Assembly (NCBI GenBank): GCA_003254925.1
Contig: QANZ01026059.1
Coordinates: 1-64,000 of the forward strand
DNA: 64,000 nt
DNA from: Chamaecrista fasciculata
Lineage: Eukaryota > Streptophyta > Magnoliopsida > Fabales > Fabaceae
Reading direction: 5' to 3'
The notes under the pieces are model-generated. The model saw only the letters and a list, made by a program, of their open reading frames with translations, searched no databases and was not told where the DNA came from. Both the position numbers and the translations under genes were made by a program. Positions 22,891-35,465 of the stretch are shown here, one piece after another; the first letter of the stretch is position 1; each line of letters begins with the position of its first letter.

Positions 22891-24376
22891 ATAGGACCAA
22901 TTCTGCAACTTGACCTAAAGATATGAGACCAAAAGTGCAACACGGGACCAAATATGCAACCTGGAGAAAAGATATGAGACCAAAAGTGCAACAAAAAAAG
23001 ATATAAGATCAAATTGAGACTTGAGCAAAAGTTATAGTGCATTTTGACCTTAAATATTTGAGTAAGTTGTTCCATTCTTCAAGGTGTTTGCGAGTTGGCA
23101 AGAAAATTAGTCATTGTTGTTTAGGATGAATACCCTGAATAATGTTTAATTAAAAAAAAATAATAATAAATAAATAAAATTGCATTTGGTGAATTGTGGA
23201 CACTAGTGTCATGAAGGACTTTCCTAGCTTCAAAATGAATAATAATAGTCAAACTATTACTTGGCCATCAATTTTCACACTTCAAACAATTTTGTCCCTT
23301 AATAATGAAAATATATTATTGTCCCTAAATAATTACAAACATCAATTATTTAGTCTCTAAAATCTTTCTTCGTTATTTAAATTGAGGACGTGACTTAAAT
23401 AGACATGTATCACCATTAAATGTCATATATTAAAGTTATATATACACAAAATGGAAAAAGACGGCAATAATCACATTTCCTGGTACTTTCCCTAAAGTCT
23501 TGTAGTCCTAATAGCTAAGTTTCAATAATAGTGTCACAACTCACAACTAATTAAAGTTCATCTTTTACCTTATCTTCTATCTCCAAATATAAGTTGCAAA
23601 TATGGGGAGAATGACTACGATAAGTCTTAGTTTCAATCTCATCATTCTTATTAATTTGATGCTAGTAGAAACCCTGATACTTAAGTTTAGGTTCAAGTTT
23701 GATTTTTCAACTAATTAGGATGGTGCAAAAGCATTTAATGAAGTCACGTCAATAATTAAAATTCATGTTATCATGTTAGCTAACAAATAACGTCCAAAGG
23801 ACTAAATAGTTGATGATTATAAAAAATCAATGACCAACTCATTTATTTCCACATTTTACGAACTAAATCATTTACTCAATCAAAATTGAGAAATTAAATA
23901 TTAAGTTTACTTTGAAGTCTACATACCTAAATTATTACACTAATGCTTTATGTAAGAATGATGTAATAACTTATAAAAGGGAATTCGATTCTTTGTAATG
24001 CAAATGCCCTGTATTTCGAATAGAAAAATGCATTGTATTGCAAAGAGAGAAATGAATACTTAGAAGAGAAGATGGATATTGTTTCAGCTCAATAACCTCG
24101 TTGTCCAAAAATTTTTGTTTGAATGATGTATGATGATGTGGTCCATTAATCTCCAAAGAGAATTTATTTTTTTGGTTCTTAAAATATGACTTATTCAACA
24201 AAGTGATCCCTAAAAAACACATACATTTTAGTCATTGAAAATTTGCAATCTGTCAAATATTTTATACTTGAAGTTGTGTCGTGATCTCCCCTTGTGATAT
24301 GGTCATCAAATGGTGATGTTGATAATCAAATGCCACACTACTGCGTAGTCAAATTTATATATATATATATATATAT
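22891..24376. other. AT-rich intergenic stretch with old foldback traces
   Basis: No gene is seen. Short repeats (gatatgagaccaaaagtgcaac) occupy 22891-23030. Inverted similarity between about 23250-23400 and 23760-23880 (tttagtctctaaa against ggactaaatagttgatg) suggests a decayed foldback element. A TA microsatellite precedes 24377. Confidence 0.4.
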
Positions 24377-25730
24377 GAGAAAATCTACTTTTTGGTCCCT
24401 CAATTGTTACTGAGTCAATGATTTAGTCCCTGAATTGTGGGAAACTACAACTCAGTCCCTCAATTGTACACTTCTGTCTACGTTTTGGTCCCTCACGTAT
24501 GGTCCGTCAGTCATGAAGCCGTTAAGTGATGATGTGTCACAGTTAAGTGCTTAGGTGGCTGTTAAATGCTGAGTTGACATCCAAATAATATATCCTACTC
24601 ATTTTTCATTTTACACCTCATAAAAAGGACTTGTATGCAATATTATATAACATTTCAATATGAAACACAAAAAACAAACCAAGGGCCATTCTGAAATTTT
24701 CACCCTCCCTCTTCTTCATCTTCTTCTTCAACGCATAGAAATTCAAAAAGAAAACTTGAGTTCCTCGACGTCACTAGTTTTTGCTGCATTAACCCAAGAC
24801 TTGAGATTAGATTGCGGTGGTGATCCTCGAGCACACATCGTCGACCTCGAATGGCGCCACCGGGATCCTCGGCGTCGGAATCCTCTCGATTTCGTACAAC
24901 TGGTGTTCGACGCACCAATCCTGGATCATTCGCCGAATGGAACTTGATTCGTCAACGGACACTGGAAATGCGCCGGAATCATCGGCTCAGGTTTAAATCA
25001 CCGCCGGGAAGGCCTTTCCCCTTGTGGCCTAGTCGGAAAACTCTCCTTAGGTTTCCGGTCAAAGCCATGGTTGAGCTGAGAATCAATCACAGATGAGTAA
25101 AACTGTGAATATGTAAATCAGTGAATCTTTTGGTTCGTTTTTTTGGTAGAAATTAGATTACTGAATGTTGATTATTGAAGATTGTTGAATGTGAATGAAA
25201 TGTGACGAATTGTTAGGGATTGGGGTATTCATAGGTAGAAGATTAATGTGTGAGTTGAATAATAATAGGGGTCAAAGCTAAGATTAATATATTAATGAAA
25301 GATGGGAGGAGGAATCGAAGAGGAGGAGGAGAAATCTGGGTGAGAGATGACCATGGCGGCAGAGAAGAAAGTTGAAGAAGAAGATGAAGAAGAGGGAGCG
25401 TGAAAATTTCAGAATGGCCCTTGGTTTGTTTTTTGTGTTTCATATTGAAATGTTATATTATATTGCATACAAGTCATTCATTTTTATGAGGTGTAAAATG
25501 AAAAATGAGTAGGATATATTATTTGGATGCCAACTTAGCATTTAACAGCCACCTAAGCACTTAACTGTGACACATCATCACTTAACGACTCCATGACTGA
25601 CGGACCACACATGAGGGACCAAAACATAGACGGAAGTGTACAATTGAGGGACTGAGTTGTAGTTTCCCACAATTCAAGGACCAAATTGTCGACTCAGTAA
25701 CAATTGAGGGACCAAAAAATAGGTTTTCTC
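24377..25730. mobile_element. Mutator-like long-TIR element with gene-like interior
   Basis: Arms of about 355 bp at 24377-24732 and 25370-25730 are inverted copies of each other, starting GAGAAAATC and carrying four spaced 'ttggtccctcaattg' motifs. The element lies between TA microsatellites, so the target duplication cannot be read. The 640-bp interior is clearly richer in GC than its surroundings around 24750-25090, with frames such as 24851-25096, but no known domain is recognised and no transposase is present. The arm sequence is closely related to the element at 47120-49126. Confidence 0.85.
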
Positions 25731-25749
25731 ATATATATATATATATATT

Positions 25750-26440
25750 ACCTTATATGGTTGTAATTTGTAAGAGATCAAACTCACAAAAACCCTAAGT
25801 TCACTTGGAAGCTGGGTTCGATTGAAAGTTACAATTTCACAAAGACATCACCGGGAAGATCACGACAAACCACAAGATATCTAGTCTAATAAAAACTTTT
25901 GAACCATAAAAAATGGGCTATACTATATAATACTATTGTAAAAATAATAGAGTAAACTAATAATATACTTAGATCCTTTAAAAATTAAAACAGTATACTA
26001 TTTAATCTATAAAAAAGACTAATTAGTATACTGTTTCAATCTTTCAGGGACTAAATTGTACATTTTAATCTTTTAGGGACCGAGTTGTCAATTCGATGAT
26101 CCTCCGGAACCAAATTGTTAGTTTACTCAAAATAAAATAAATATAGGAGTAAGAGCCAAATGATTTAACCACACACATTGCAAAATAATCAAAGGTAATT
26201 ATATTAAAGTCATCAGTTGTGCACTTATGCATCAGATGCCTTGATATCAAGTATAAAAGTTACATGACAATCAATGGACTTTTTATTTTGCTGTATGATT
26301 GCCTCAATAGTGCCAACTAAACAGAAATGGCCAAATACAGCATAACCAGAATAGCCAAAAAAAAAACATTGAAAATAAAGTGAGGCAAAATGACTGCAAC
26401 TTACAATAACCATTGTTTAACACATAACCATACACCCTTC
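25750..26440. other. spacer with GGGACTAAATTG repeat, then S21 3' region
   Basis: The stretch at 26035-26120 repeats 'cagggactaaattgt' and 'tagggaccgagttgt', resembling DNA-element ends. The rest, toward 26440, is the likely 3' untranslated region of the ribosomal protein gene. No other gene is seen. Confidence 0.4.
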
Positions 26441-27656
26441 TCACATGCCCCTGCAAAATTCCAATGGAAAATAAGTACGAGTAAAAACTTGTACACATAA
26501 ATAGAAGCAGAATACGTAATTGTTAATTATGAAAATCACAAAAGTCATATGAGCGAACTATTTAACAAAGAATGAAAAAAGATAATAATAAATGGATGCA
26601 CTAAGGCATCTGACTTTGTATGATATGCATTAGAGTTCAGACCCTATCTTCACATCTAAGAAATCAACGTTAACTAGCAGAAAAATTTCAAGATGATTAT
26701 TACACCAGCTAAAAGCTACAGCCTACAACAGAAATTACTAGTTCCCCATGATTGAATATTAATGACCAGAAATGCCTCCACGTCTAAGTATGAACTAAGA
26801 AAAGGGGCAATAAGCTCAATGCTTCACTTCAATCCTTAAATTTCCAAAATACCCAGTCACAAATTCAATTCAAAACATTATTTCACCAATAGTTTAAAGA
26901 TGGACCCTATCATCTTTACCCATTACATATGATAATCATTACAGATTTACTTCTAAACCCATAATTAACTAGATCAAAGAGCAAAAAATCCAAATCTTAT
27001 ACGACAACAACAGCACAATCTGAGGCAAAAAGAGAAAATCATTTCCCAATTTCAACCAAAAAATGCAGAAGAAAATAAAGAAACATGAGAAACATCTCTG
27101 TTATCTCAACCCACGCTAAAAAACTAAAAGACTTCATAAAAAAATACCGAGGTCATGAAGCACACAAAACCTTTTGAACCCTATAAGGATATATGATTAA
27201 GTTTAACAAAAATCATACAACTAAGTATTGTTTAAAAAGGAAAAAGAAATGCGGGGCCAAACTTGATATATTATGCCATAAAGTTATTTCTGTGGGAAAC
27301 TGGTATGTCATAGAAGAATCCAATTACCTGACTTTCTTTAGCAGAATGGACTTAAGTTTGCGAGCAAGGTCCTGTGATCGAATTTTCCGCTCCAAGCTCT
27401 TTTGAGCCAAAACCCGCTTCTCAGAGTTCTTGAGATGGTACCTCTGCACCTGTTTTATCATCCGCTCCATTCCACTTGATTGCATTTTGTGCTGCATATC
27501 TGTCAGCGCCCGTTCCAAATTCCCATTTTGAACCTTCACTCTTATTCCTCTGCATTGCTGAAGTTGCTGCAATTGATTATACCCATCATTCAGCGATTCA
27601 ATAGTTCTACGGGGCTGTCTGAGTAGGATTGATACATTCCGCGCAATTGTGTTCAT
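26441..27656 (-). CDS. MRPS21: mitochondrial small-subunit ribosomal protein bS21 family
   Basis: The main exon (27656-27328) encodes MNTIARNVSILLRQ, then the S21 core GIRVKVQNGNLERAL, RMIKQVQRYHLKNSEKRVLA and SQDLARKLKSILLKKVR. This matches plant mitochondrial S21-like proteins; the N-terminus suggests a mitochondrial presequence. The core supports a role in the small mitoribosomal subunit. Reading on after VR gives an immediate stop, but that stop lies in a good donor (CAG|GTAATTG). A strong acceptor TTTTGCAG at 26451 would add only GGGCATGTGA, giving a VRGM end and 112 residues; the unspliced form has 110. The upstream start is the first ATG in frame. Upstream sequence to about 28090 may contain a leader intron. 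Confidence 0.88.
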
Positions 27657-29382
27657 ACTTAATGATGATGAGTGTGTTTACTATTATTGTCACCTGATTG
27701 TTACCAAGAACCAGTCAAGAGAATCAGAATAGATATCAATTTTCAAAACAAAAACAAAATATTCATCCATAGTTAGATCGTTAAAGAGGAGCGTGCCCTA
27801 ATGAACATTCGATTATAAAGCAACAAATTCTCATGTATACAGGGAACCCATTCGGTGATTCCAGCAATAGAACATTCTACAAAGTAGTCAGATGGAATGA
27901 CAACTGCAATCACCAAAAGATTCAAAAGCCAAAAGTAATCGGCTACTATTCCACATACTACCAACCTGGATTGAAAGAAGAGTATTAAAGAAATAGCATA
28001 AGCTTCTTTTACAATTTGTTCTTGTCTTTGCACTGGCTAGTTTTGAAGGATAGGATAAGCTTTGTTCTCTCCTCGTAGTTGTCACTTGTCAGGTCACCAT
28101 CAGCTTGACTGAGGTTTAAGAGGGTTTGTTGGATTGTGGACTATCATGTAAAGGTTTAGGACCTTAGGGCAAAGCAGAGATGAACGAGATGAATCCAAAA
28201 CTGAGCTGATAGTTGTTTGGGTCATTGGGACAATATTTTAAAAACCAAACCGGTGAGAAAACTAAAAAGACTGTGTCACAGGTTGATTGGTCTAACCACG
28301 AGAAGTTGAACCGCATGACATCATAAATATAAATAAAAATTATTTTATTTATAAATTATCTATAAAATATAACCATCTATATTTACATAAATTACAAATT
28401 ATAAAGTTTGAAAATTCATCAAAAGTCATAATTAATAATTCCAATGAGATACAAATTTAACATAAAGTAGGGTGTTCAAACACTCACTTCAATTCAGTTT
28501 GGATAATTTATCCAACCAAATTGAATGGATGACAACCAAAATCATCCAATCAGTCCAATTATTTTAGGCCATCCAAACCAATCCAATGGTCTCAATTGAT
28601 TTGAATTGGATTGGTTAATTGTTTTTACGTAATAAAAAAATTTCAAAAAAATGAAAATTTCAAAATAAATCAGAAAAATTCAAAAAATCACCAAAAGAAA
28701 ACTCAAAAAATTACTTTTAAATAATCAGCATAATAAAAAGAAGCAACCCACAAATATATGGCAATCCATAGTTTTACAAAACAACGTAATAAGAAACATT
28801 AATAATACACTTGAAATTTTTTTATTCAGTCTTATTAATACAAATACTCAAAGAAACAACACAAGAAAAAAATTGAAAATGGAACAACATAATAGGAAAT
28901 ATGGTGCTATATTATATAACACTATATAAGTTTAACAATCAACACTTTTACAACATATTCCCTCCTGACTCCTGTTCTAGGTTCTCTTAGTAAAAAAAGA
29001 AAAAAAAAATCTGATATCAATTTTCATTTGTCATAGAGCTAATATTCTGAAAGTAGCAACTATCAGTTCATTAAAAAAAAACAGAAGATAAAGATTCAAC
29101 ACTTGACAAAAACATATACTAATTTCAAATACAGATATCACTCTTTATACAGACTTCAAATTCTATCTATAACATTACTAGTTAGAAATAGTTTTTCACC
29201 AGTCTCAGTTTGATATGTCAAGACAAGTGCACACATCTTAAATTACCAACCTTTGGTAGCTTTCATTCATTTACGAACCTACTCACTTGTCTCACAAAAT
29301 TCATATGGCATTATGGCACACATTTAAAATCCACGACATAAAAGGTAATTTTTTTGCAACAAACGCATTAATGATCATATAT
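27657..29382 (-). promoter_or_regulatory. S21 gene leader, promoter and AT-rich spacer
   Basis: 27657-28110 is probably the leader and promoter of the S21 gene, with a possible leader-intron acceptor TTCAATCCAG near 27966 on the minus strand. 28230-29380 is AT-rich with 'ccaatccaattgaatt' inverted pieces near 28490-28620. No coding frame is supported. Confidence 0.4.
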
Positions 29383-30540
29383 AAAAGGGTAAATTATACT
29401 TTGGTACCCTGTACTTTGACCTCGTTCCACTTTAGTGCCATGTGGTTTAAAACGTGACACTTTAATATCCTGAGGTATGTACCGTTAACACTTTGGTACC
29501 TTAAACAATTTTCCCATTAAATTTGGATGGAATTTCGCACATGCATCGCACGTGCATCTCACATGCCTCACTAAAACTCGATTTTCTCTAACTTTTGGCC
29601 AAAACAAAGGTTAAACACAATCTAGATTTCAAAAAACACCTCTAAAAAACATTAGTTTTAGTGAGACATGTCAAATGCACGTATAAAATTCCGTCCAAAT
29701 CTTTTCTACTTTAAAAGAGCAAGTTGTTTACAAATTTGTTTTCTGAAATTGCCCTTGTGATCTTTCTATTTCTACAACAAATATCTGTAGTTGAAAAGGA
29801 CTAAAAAAGGACAAAATTGACAACATAGCCACTTGGGCAACTCAAACCCCTTGGAAAATCATTGCGTCTTTCTCTTTAATTGCTCTAAAACTCAAGTCAT
29901 AACATTTGGCACCCATAAGGAAAAGTTACATCGTCTCAATCTTTAGTAACCTTTAAGTTCCAACAAAACAAAAAATGACTCCAAGTAGGGCTGACCGTAT
30001 TCACAATCATCACCGATGAAATAGATCACTACAGCAAAATTCATCTGCCGATATGTGATTACTTCAATTACAGTACTTAATAAAAGAGATTTGTGGAAAC
30101 GGGCAGCAAGATGTCAATGTCTTCATTCCAATCACAAGATGATACAACCATTAAGTTAATTTTATTTATAACTATATATGAGATTGCAGTTAGGATGTGC
30201 GAAGAAAGATGAACATCACAAAATGCAGACGAATTCAAGAAAATTTTAAAAGAAGGAAGCAAAACCTGAAAGAAGCAGAGACGAAGAGATTAGCGACGAC
30301 GACAAGCGGCGTTGTTGGGATAAATATTCTGACTAACAGGCGTTTTCCGACNNNNNNNNNNNNNNNNNNNNNNNNNNNNNNNNNNNNNNNNNNNNNNNNN
30401 NNNNNNNNNNNNNNNNNNNCATAGGGTACCAAAGTGTTAATAGAATACCACAGGGTACCAAAGTGTCAGGTTTCAAACTACAGGGTACCAAAGTGAAATA
30501 GGGTCAAACCACAGGGTACGAAAGTGTAATTTACCCTTTT
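29383..30540. mobile_element. long-TIR foldback element, GGTACCAAAGTG family
   Basis: The ends AAAAGGGTAAATTATACTTT and its inverse (ending ...AATTTACCCTTTT) define the element. Each arm repeats 'ctttggtaccct' three or four times. The interior has a GC-richer segment at 30240-30351 that may be captured gene sequence. The right part contains a 68-base N gap (30352-30419), so the interior is incomplete. The same family recurs at 63292-63791 and as a fragment at 34706-34750. The target duplication is not clear. Confidence 0.75.
30352..30419. other. assembly gap of 68 N
   Basis: Unknown bases inside the foldback element. The two predicted frames that run through it are artefacts. Confidence 0.99.
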
Positions 30541-30560
30541 TTATTTTTAAATAATTTATA

Positions 30561-31117
30561 GGCAAAAGACCCTTTTGTGCCCCTAACATTTGCGGTCATT
30601 TTCAATTATGCCCCTAACGTTTCATTTGTGTCAGTTGTGCTCCCAATGTGAAACGTTAGTTTCAATTATGTTCCCAACTTTGACTCAATGCTGATGTGTT
30701 AATTTTTTTTACTTGTGTGTCAATTTTTTGTTCTGAAATAAATATGTGGCAAGATAACTGGATAAATAAAACATCATTGATTTATTTTTATCCACCATGG
30801 CATTTCCTACGTAGATTTACATTCACTAAACCAAAAAATTACTACCCTAAACATTTTTTGACATCTTCATCTTCATCTTCATAAGCCTTATACCAGTCAA
30901 AAATCCTAAATTTCCCTAGCTTTCTTTCTTCACCTTCGGGTGCGCAAGAGTAGGGTTCAAAAACTTAAAACCCTAAACTTTATTCACCTTGGGGGCACAA
31001 TTGGGGGTATAATTGAAACTAACGGTTCACATTGGGGGCACAACTGACACAAATGAAACGTTAGGGGCATAACTGAAAATCACCTCGAACGTTAGGGGCA
31101 CGAAAGGGTCTTTTGCC
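30561..31117. mobile_element. foldback element, GCCCCTAACGTT family, short copy
   Basis: Its arms are inverted copies starting GGCAAAAGACCCTTTTGTGC and ending with the inverse. They contain spaced 'gcccctaacgtttca' motifs. The interior is short and non-coding. It lies 15 bp from the next copy of the same family. Confidence 0.75.
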
Positions 31118-31132
31118 TTAAAAAAATTTACA

Positions 31133-32597
31133 GGCAAAAGACCCTTTTGTGCCCCTAACATTTGCGGTCATTTTCAGTTATGCCCCTAACGTTTCATTTG
31201 TTTCAGTTGTGCCCCCAATGTGAAACGTTAGTTTCAATTATATCCCCAACTTTGACTCAATGCTGATGTGTCAATTTTTTTTTACTTATGGGTCAATTTG
31301 TTTTTTCTGAATTGAACATTTGGCAAGATGACTGGATAAATAAAACATCCCTGATTTATTTTTTATCCATCATGACATTTCCTACGTGGATTTACATTCA
31401 CTAAAACCAAAAATTCAGATTTTGTGCAAAATTCTTTTTTTTTGCAAAATTCTTTTTGTTTATTAGTCGCTGGGACCAAAACGCAAAAGACTAAAACAAG
31501 ATAGGACTAGAAATGTAAAATGAGCGAAGAGGTCATCTTCAACCTATGTCGGGTTGAGCGACCCGACTGTCCAAAAAACGGACCCGGAGATACAACCCGC
31601 CAGAAACTGCCGTTTCTGACGTCATTTACGGCAAAACAAACACTGCTCCGCATCGATTCGATGAGAGAACGAGATTTGTGGAAATGGATTTGCAAAACGA
31701 GTCCAAAAAAAGGATCAATCGAATCAATCGAAAGAATAACGCCAAAATTCAAACCATCGCTAGGAATTTCATATCTTCAGGAAAAACTGAGTGTTTTTCA
31801 AAATTCATTACGGAAAATAGGAGTAAGAGAACCGGAAATGATAATCGATGAACTAATTTCGCAAGAACAAGCTCAAATAACAGCAAATCAAATAGTCAAA
31901 GCTACGACGAACGAATATGCTCGTTGTTCTGAATTTCAATCGCATATAAGAGCAATCATTGTATTCTAAACCACAAAACGAAGATGTACTCAATAGCAGA
32001 TGAATAATTTTATCAAATCACTTTTGAAGAAATACTCAATAAGCAAATTATCAAGAAACAACAGATAAACCAAAATTTCCAACTCAATATCAAGATTTGT
32101 CAAGATGTAATCTGGATTCGCAAATTACACCTCTAAACATTCAATCAAGAATGCAACAAATAATTTCGATAAATTAGGTCAAACATTGCAATGTATACAC
32201 TGTAGTATTCGCAAATGAAAAGATTAAACTAACAATGAGATAGGCTTCTTAAATTAGGTTACACATTGCAATGTATAAAATTCAGGTTTTTTATCCACCA
32301 TCAACCTGCGTAAATGAAGATGAAAAGATGAAGTAATTTTTTGGTTTAGTGAATGTAAATCCACGTAGGAAATGCCATGGTGGATTAAAAATAAATCAGA
32401 GATGTTTTATTTATCCAACCATCTTGCCACATGTTCAATTCAGAAAAAAAAAAAATTGACACATCAGCATTGAATCAAAGTCGAGGGCATAATTGAAACT
32501 AACGTTTCACATTGGGCGTACAACTGACACAAATGAAACGTTAGGGGCATAACTGAAAATGACCGCAAACGTTAGGGGCACGAAAGGGTTTTTTGCA
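31133..32597. mobile_element. foldback element, same family, long copy with ORF
   Basis: Arms like those of the 30561 copy enclose about 900 bp. The flanks AAATTTACA (31124-31132) and AAATTTATA (32598-32606) agree at 8 of 9 bases, which fits a Mutator-like 9-bp target duplication. A 149-codon plus-strand frame (31520-31969), MSEEVIFNLCRVERPDC..., covers a GC-richer piece. No known domain is recognised in it, and no transposase is present. It may be captured host sequence. Confidence 0.7.
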
Positions 32598-32606
32598 AAA
32601 TTTATA

Positions 32607-34663
32607 TTATATAAAATTATATATTTATATTATTTACTATTTAATATTTTTAATTGTTAAAACATATATATTAATTATATATTAAAAAATACATAAAATA
32701 TATAATTAATTCCAATTAAATCATCATTTTTTAAAAAATAATTTAATTAAATGTCTTTATTAATAAAAATATCATTAAACTAATCCATAATTAATTATTT
32801 CATTAATTTATACAAATTTAAAATATATAAAAAGTTTTGGCTCAATCGAGCTCAGTGGCTCAACTCGGGTCTGACCAAGCTGGGTCTTGAGTCCGGTTGA
32901 AAGGTAACCAGACCCTATCCGTGAACATCTAAAATGGACTTGAAGGGACAAAATTTTAAAAATGTTTTGTTTGGATGTTTTTTGAAAAAGGAATACATAA
33001 TTAGTCCATTATAGAGGAACTACTTCCCTTAGATTGATGATAGATAGACTATATTGCTATATTCGAAATATTAATATAAAGAGTAATACAATTGAAATGG
33101 TAAAAATATTAAATGAGGTTAGCTGTGGATCCTCTACTGTCCAACTTTCATGCTGTTTTCTACTGTTCTTAAACCTCAACCCTACATTTTAATCTATTGG
33201 TAAAAGAAGCCACGTAGCTAATAGTGTAAAGAAGAAGTTTACTCATGTTTATAGCAAATTATTTTGCCAAAACCGTTCATTTTTGTAATTTATTGTACTT
33301 TTATTTATTTATTTATTTTACTATATAATACAAATAAAAAATTATTGTTTAATAATTTATTCTTAAGTATTTTACCAAATATTATTTTACCATTTTCAAT
33401 CTTTGTTAATTTAATATTTCTTTAAGTATTTATCGGTTTAATTCTTATGATATTTTAATCATGTTGCCTAATTTCTTTTTTCCTTACCAAAAGAAAATGT
33501 ACATCAATATGCATTGTAATCAATAATTGTTGTATCAACAAAAAAAAAAAAAGTTAATAGTAACTCAATTAAGAACACATCATTCTAATTAATGGAATGA
33601 ATAAATTTGTGAAAATTAAAAGTGGAAGAGTGATAATGATTTTATTTCAATGACGAGTTTCCTTGTTATACATAAAATATTGCTTAAAATATACGAAATA
33701 TTCTTTTATTATTATTTTTATTATAAATCACTTTTTACTATCTAATTATTATTACACATCAAAACTTACAATGAATAATCGTTATATTATTAATAATACA
33801 ACTAAAATGTTTTTTGATAAATTGAGATTTTTTATATAATATGAGAAGCTAAAAAACGTAGTTACTTTTTTATATTTTATGAAATTTTTTACTCAATAAT
33901 TACAATTTGAAGAGTTGTATACATTTTACTCTAAATGTTTTAAAGGGTGTGTGGGATAATATTTTATTTCTAAAAACTCAAATCAGTTTATATTTAACAA
34001 AACCACAACTAATTTGAGGTTTCATGAATGAGAATCACATATGATTTAATACTGAAAATTATATTATTTACCAACTTTTATTTTAATATGCCAAAGATTA
34101 ACATAAATACAAATTAAGAATTTAGGTATACATATTATTCATCGTACAACAAAAACTCCCAATCTAGCTTGTCTTTTTCTCTTAAGTGTGGTTTGAGAAT
34201 TTTATACGAAATTGAATGAAGAATTGCGAATTAACTTAAAGAAGATTTGTCATCAACATTGTGATGATGCCCAACCCACTACTAAAAGGAGAAGTGGCAT
34301 AACCTTGTTTCTCCAAGTGGAAGAATTTACAATAAGGTTATATATTTTTACAAAATTAATTTAATTTTTGAGCATGAGATTTATCCAAGTGTCTTTATGA
34401 ATTATGAAAATTAATGGGTAATAAATAAAATAAGGAAACTATTTAAGAGCATGAATCATTATCAAACTTGAAGATAAAATATAAAGATTTTATTTTTTGA
34501 GACTTTTTAAAAAAATAAACGTAATAGACATTTGTTTAATAGAGAAAAATTTACTTAAAGATCGGTTATCTAATTAAATCATTCTTTATTAACATTATTT
34601 ATTAAATAATTTTTTTAGTAATCAACAATATATTATTTTTAAAGTAAAATTAAATATATTACA
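32607..34663. other. AT-rich DNA, probably Helitron body
   Basis: Two kilobases of strongly AT-rich sequence hold no supported gene. The right end is a Helitron 3' terminus, so at least part belongs to a non-autonomous Helitron. Its 5' TC end was not found. Confidence 0.4.
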
Positions 34664-34691
34664 CATGTGCAACGCACGTGCTTTCTACTAG
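34664..34691 (+). mobile_element. Helitron 3' terminus (hairpin plus CTAG)
   Basis: CATGTGC-AAC-GCACGTG forms a 7-bp stem with one G-T pair and a 3-base loop. Seven bases later comes CTAG, followed by T. This matches the plant Helitron 3' end: a short GC-rich hairpin just before CTRR, inserted between A and T. Confidence 0.75.
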
Positions 34692-34705
34692 TCTAAAGAA
34701 AAAAT

Positions 34706-34750
34706 TGTTTAGGGTACCAAAGTGTTTAACAGTACAAACCTCGGGGTACC
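34706..34750. repeat. fragment of the GGTACCAAAGTG foldback family
   Basis: GTTTAGGGTACCAAAGTGTT and CCTCGGGGTACCA match, inverted, the arm at about 29470-29520. Only this piece is present, directly beside the Helitron end, so the Helitron may have inserted into such an element. Confidence 0.55.
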
Positions 34751-35456
34751 ACTACCCTATATAAAATTCTCACCTTGCTCACTTCAATTCATTGAATTCA
34801 AAATTTATTTCAAAAAATTACAAAATCAAAACCCAGAGAAAAAAAAAAATGTTTTCTTAGAGGAAAAAGTAACACCAATCTTATATTGTGAACTTACTCT
34901 AACTTTGGCGAAATGCGTGTTCTAACAGAACCCAGGTCGTGAGAGTAGAAAAAGCACCGGAAACTAGTACAGCTTATGAGGTCCCCAATCAGTTTAAGAT
35001 AAAACACATACAAACAATGCTAATTCAAAAACTATAAGAAACCCATAAATAAAAATGTCGAGAAATAAGAAAAATACCAGGAGGGTTCTTGGAAATAGGC
35101 ATTCAGCATGAATCTAAGCAAAGATAGAAGTGAAAAGAAATAAAAAGGGTATAAAGATAAGTTGGAAATACCGTGTGAGTGTGTGCTAGTTGGCTGGATG
35201 ACGAGAGACCCAAAGATTAGACGAAACTGAGCATGAACAGCGATGCCGGAAAACGGAGCACAACAGCGGCGACGGACGGTGAACGGCGATGGCTCTGTGG
35301 CAGTGGAGGAGCGGCGACGGCAACGGTTAGGCAAGATCGTGATGATTGATGAAGGACTGAAGGAATGTGAAATTGTGGCGCTGTGATTTAGGAAAAGGAT
35401 TGTCGATGGATTTAGGTTGTAAGGAATAGGCTTCAAATATCATTAAATCGGTTTGA
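34751..35456. other. unassigned stretch with GC-richer segment
   Basis: A minus-strand frame of 134 codons (35032-35436) covers a GC-richer block at about 35200-35340. It has no recognisable domain and low-complexity serine/phenylalanine composition. No gene is called. Confidence 0.35.
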
Positions 35457-35465
35457 AAATTGTAA

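Noticed and set aside
30197-30432. Frames running through the N gap
   Set aside because: Most of each translation is unknown bases. It cannot be judged.
35032-35436. 134-codon minus-strand frame
   Set aside because: Biased composition and no recognisable domain. It lies between mobile-element pieces.
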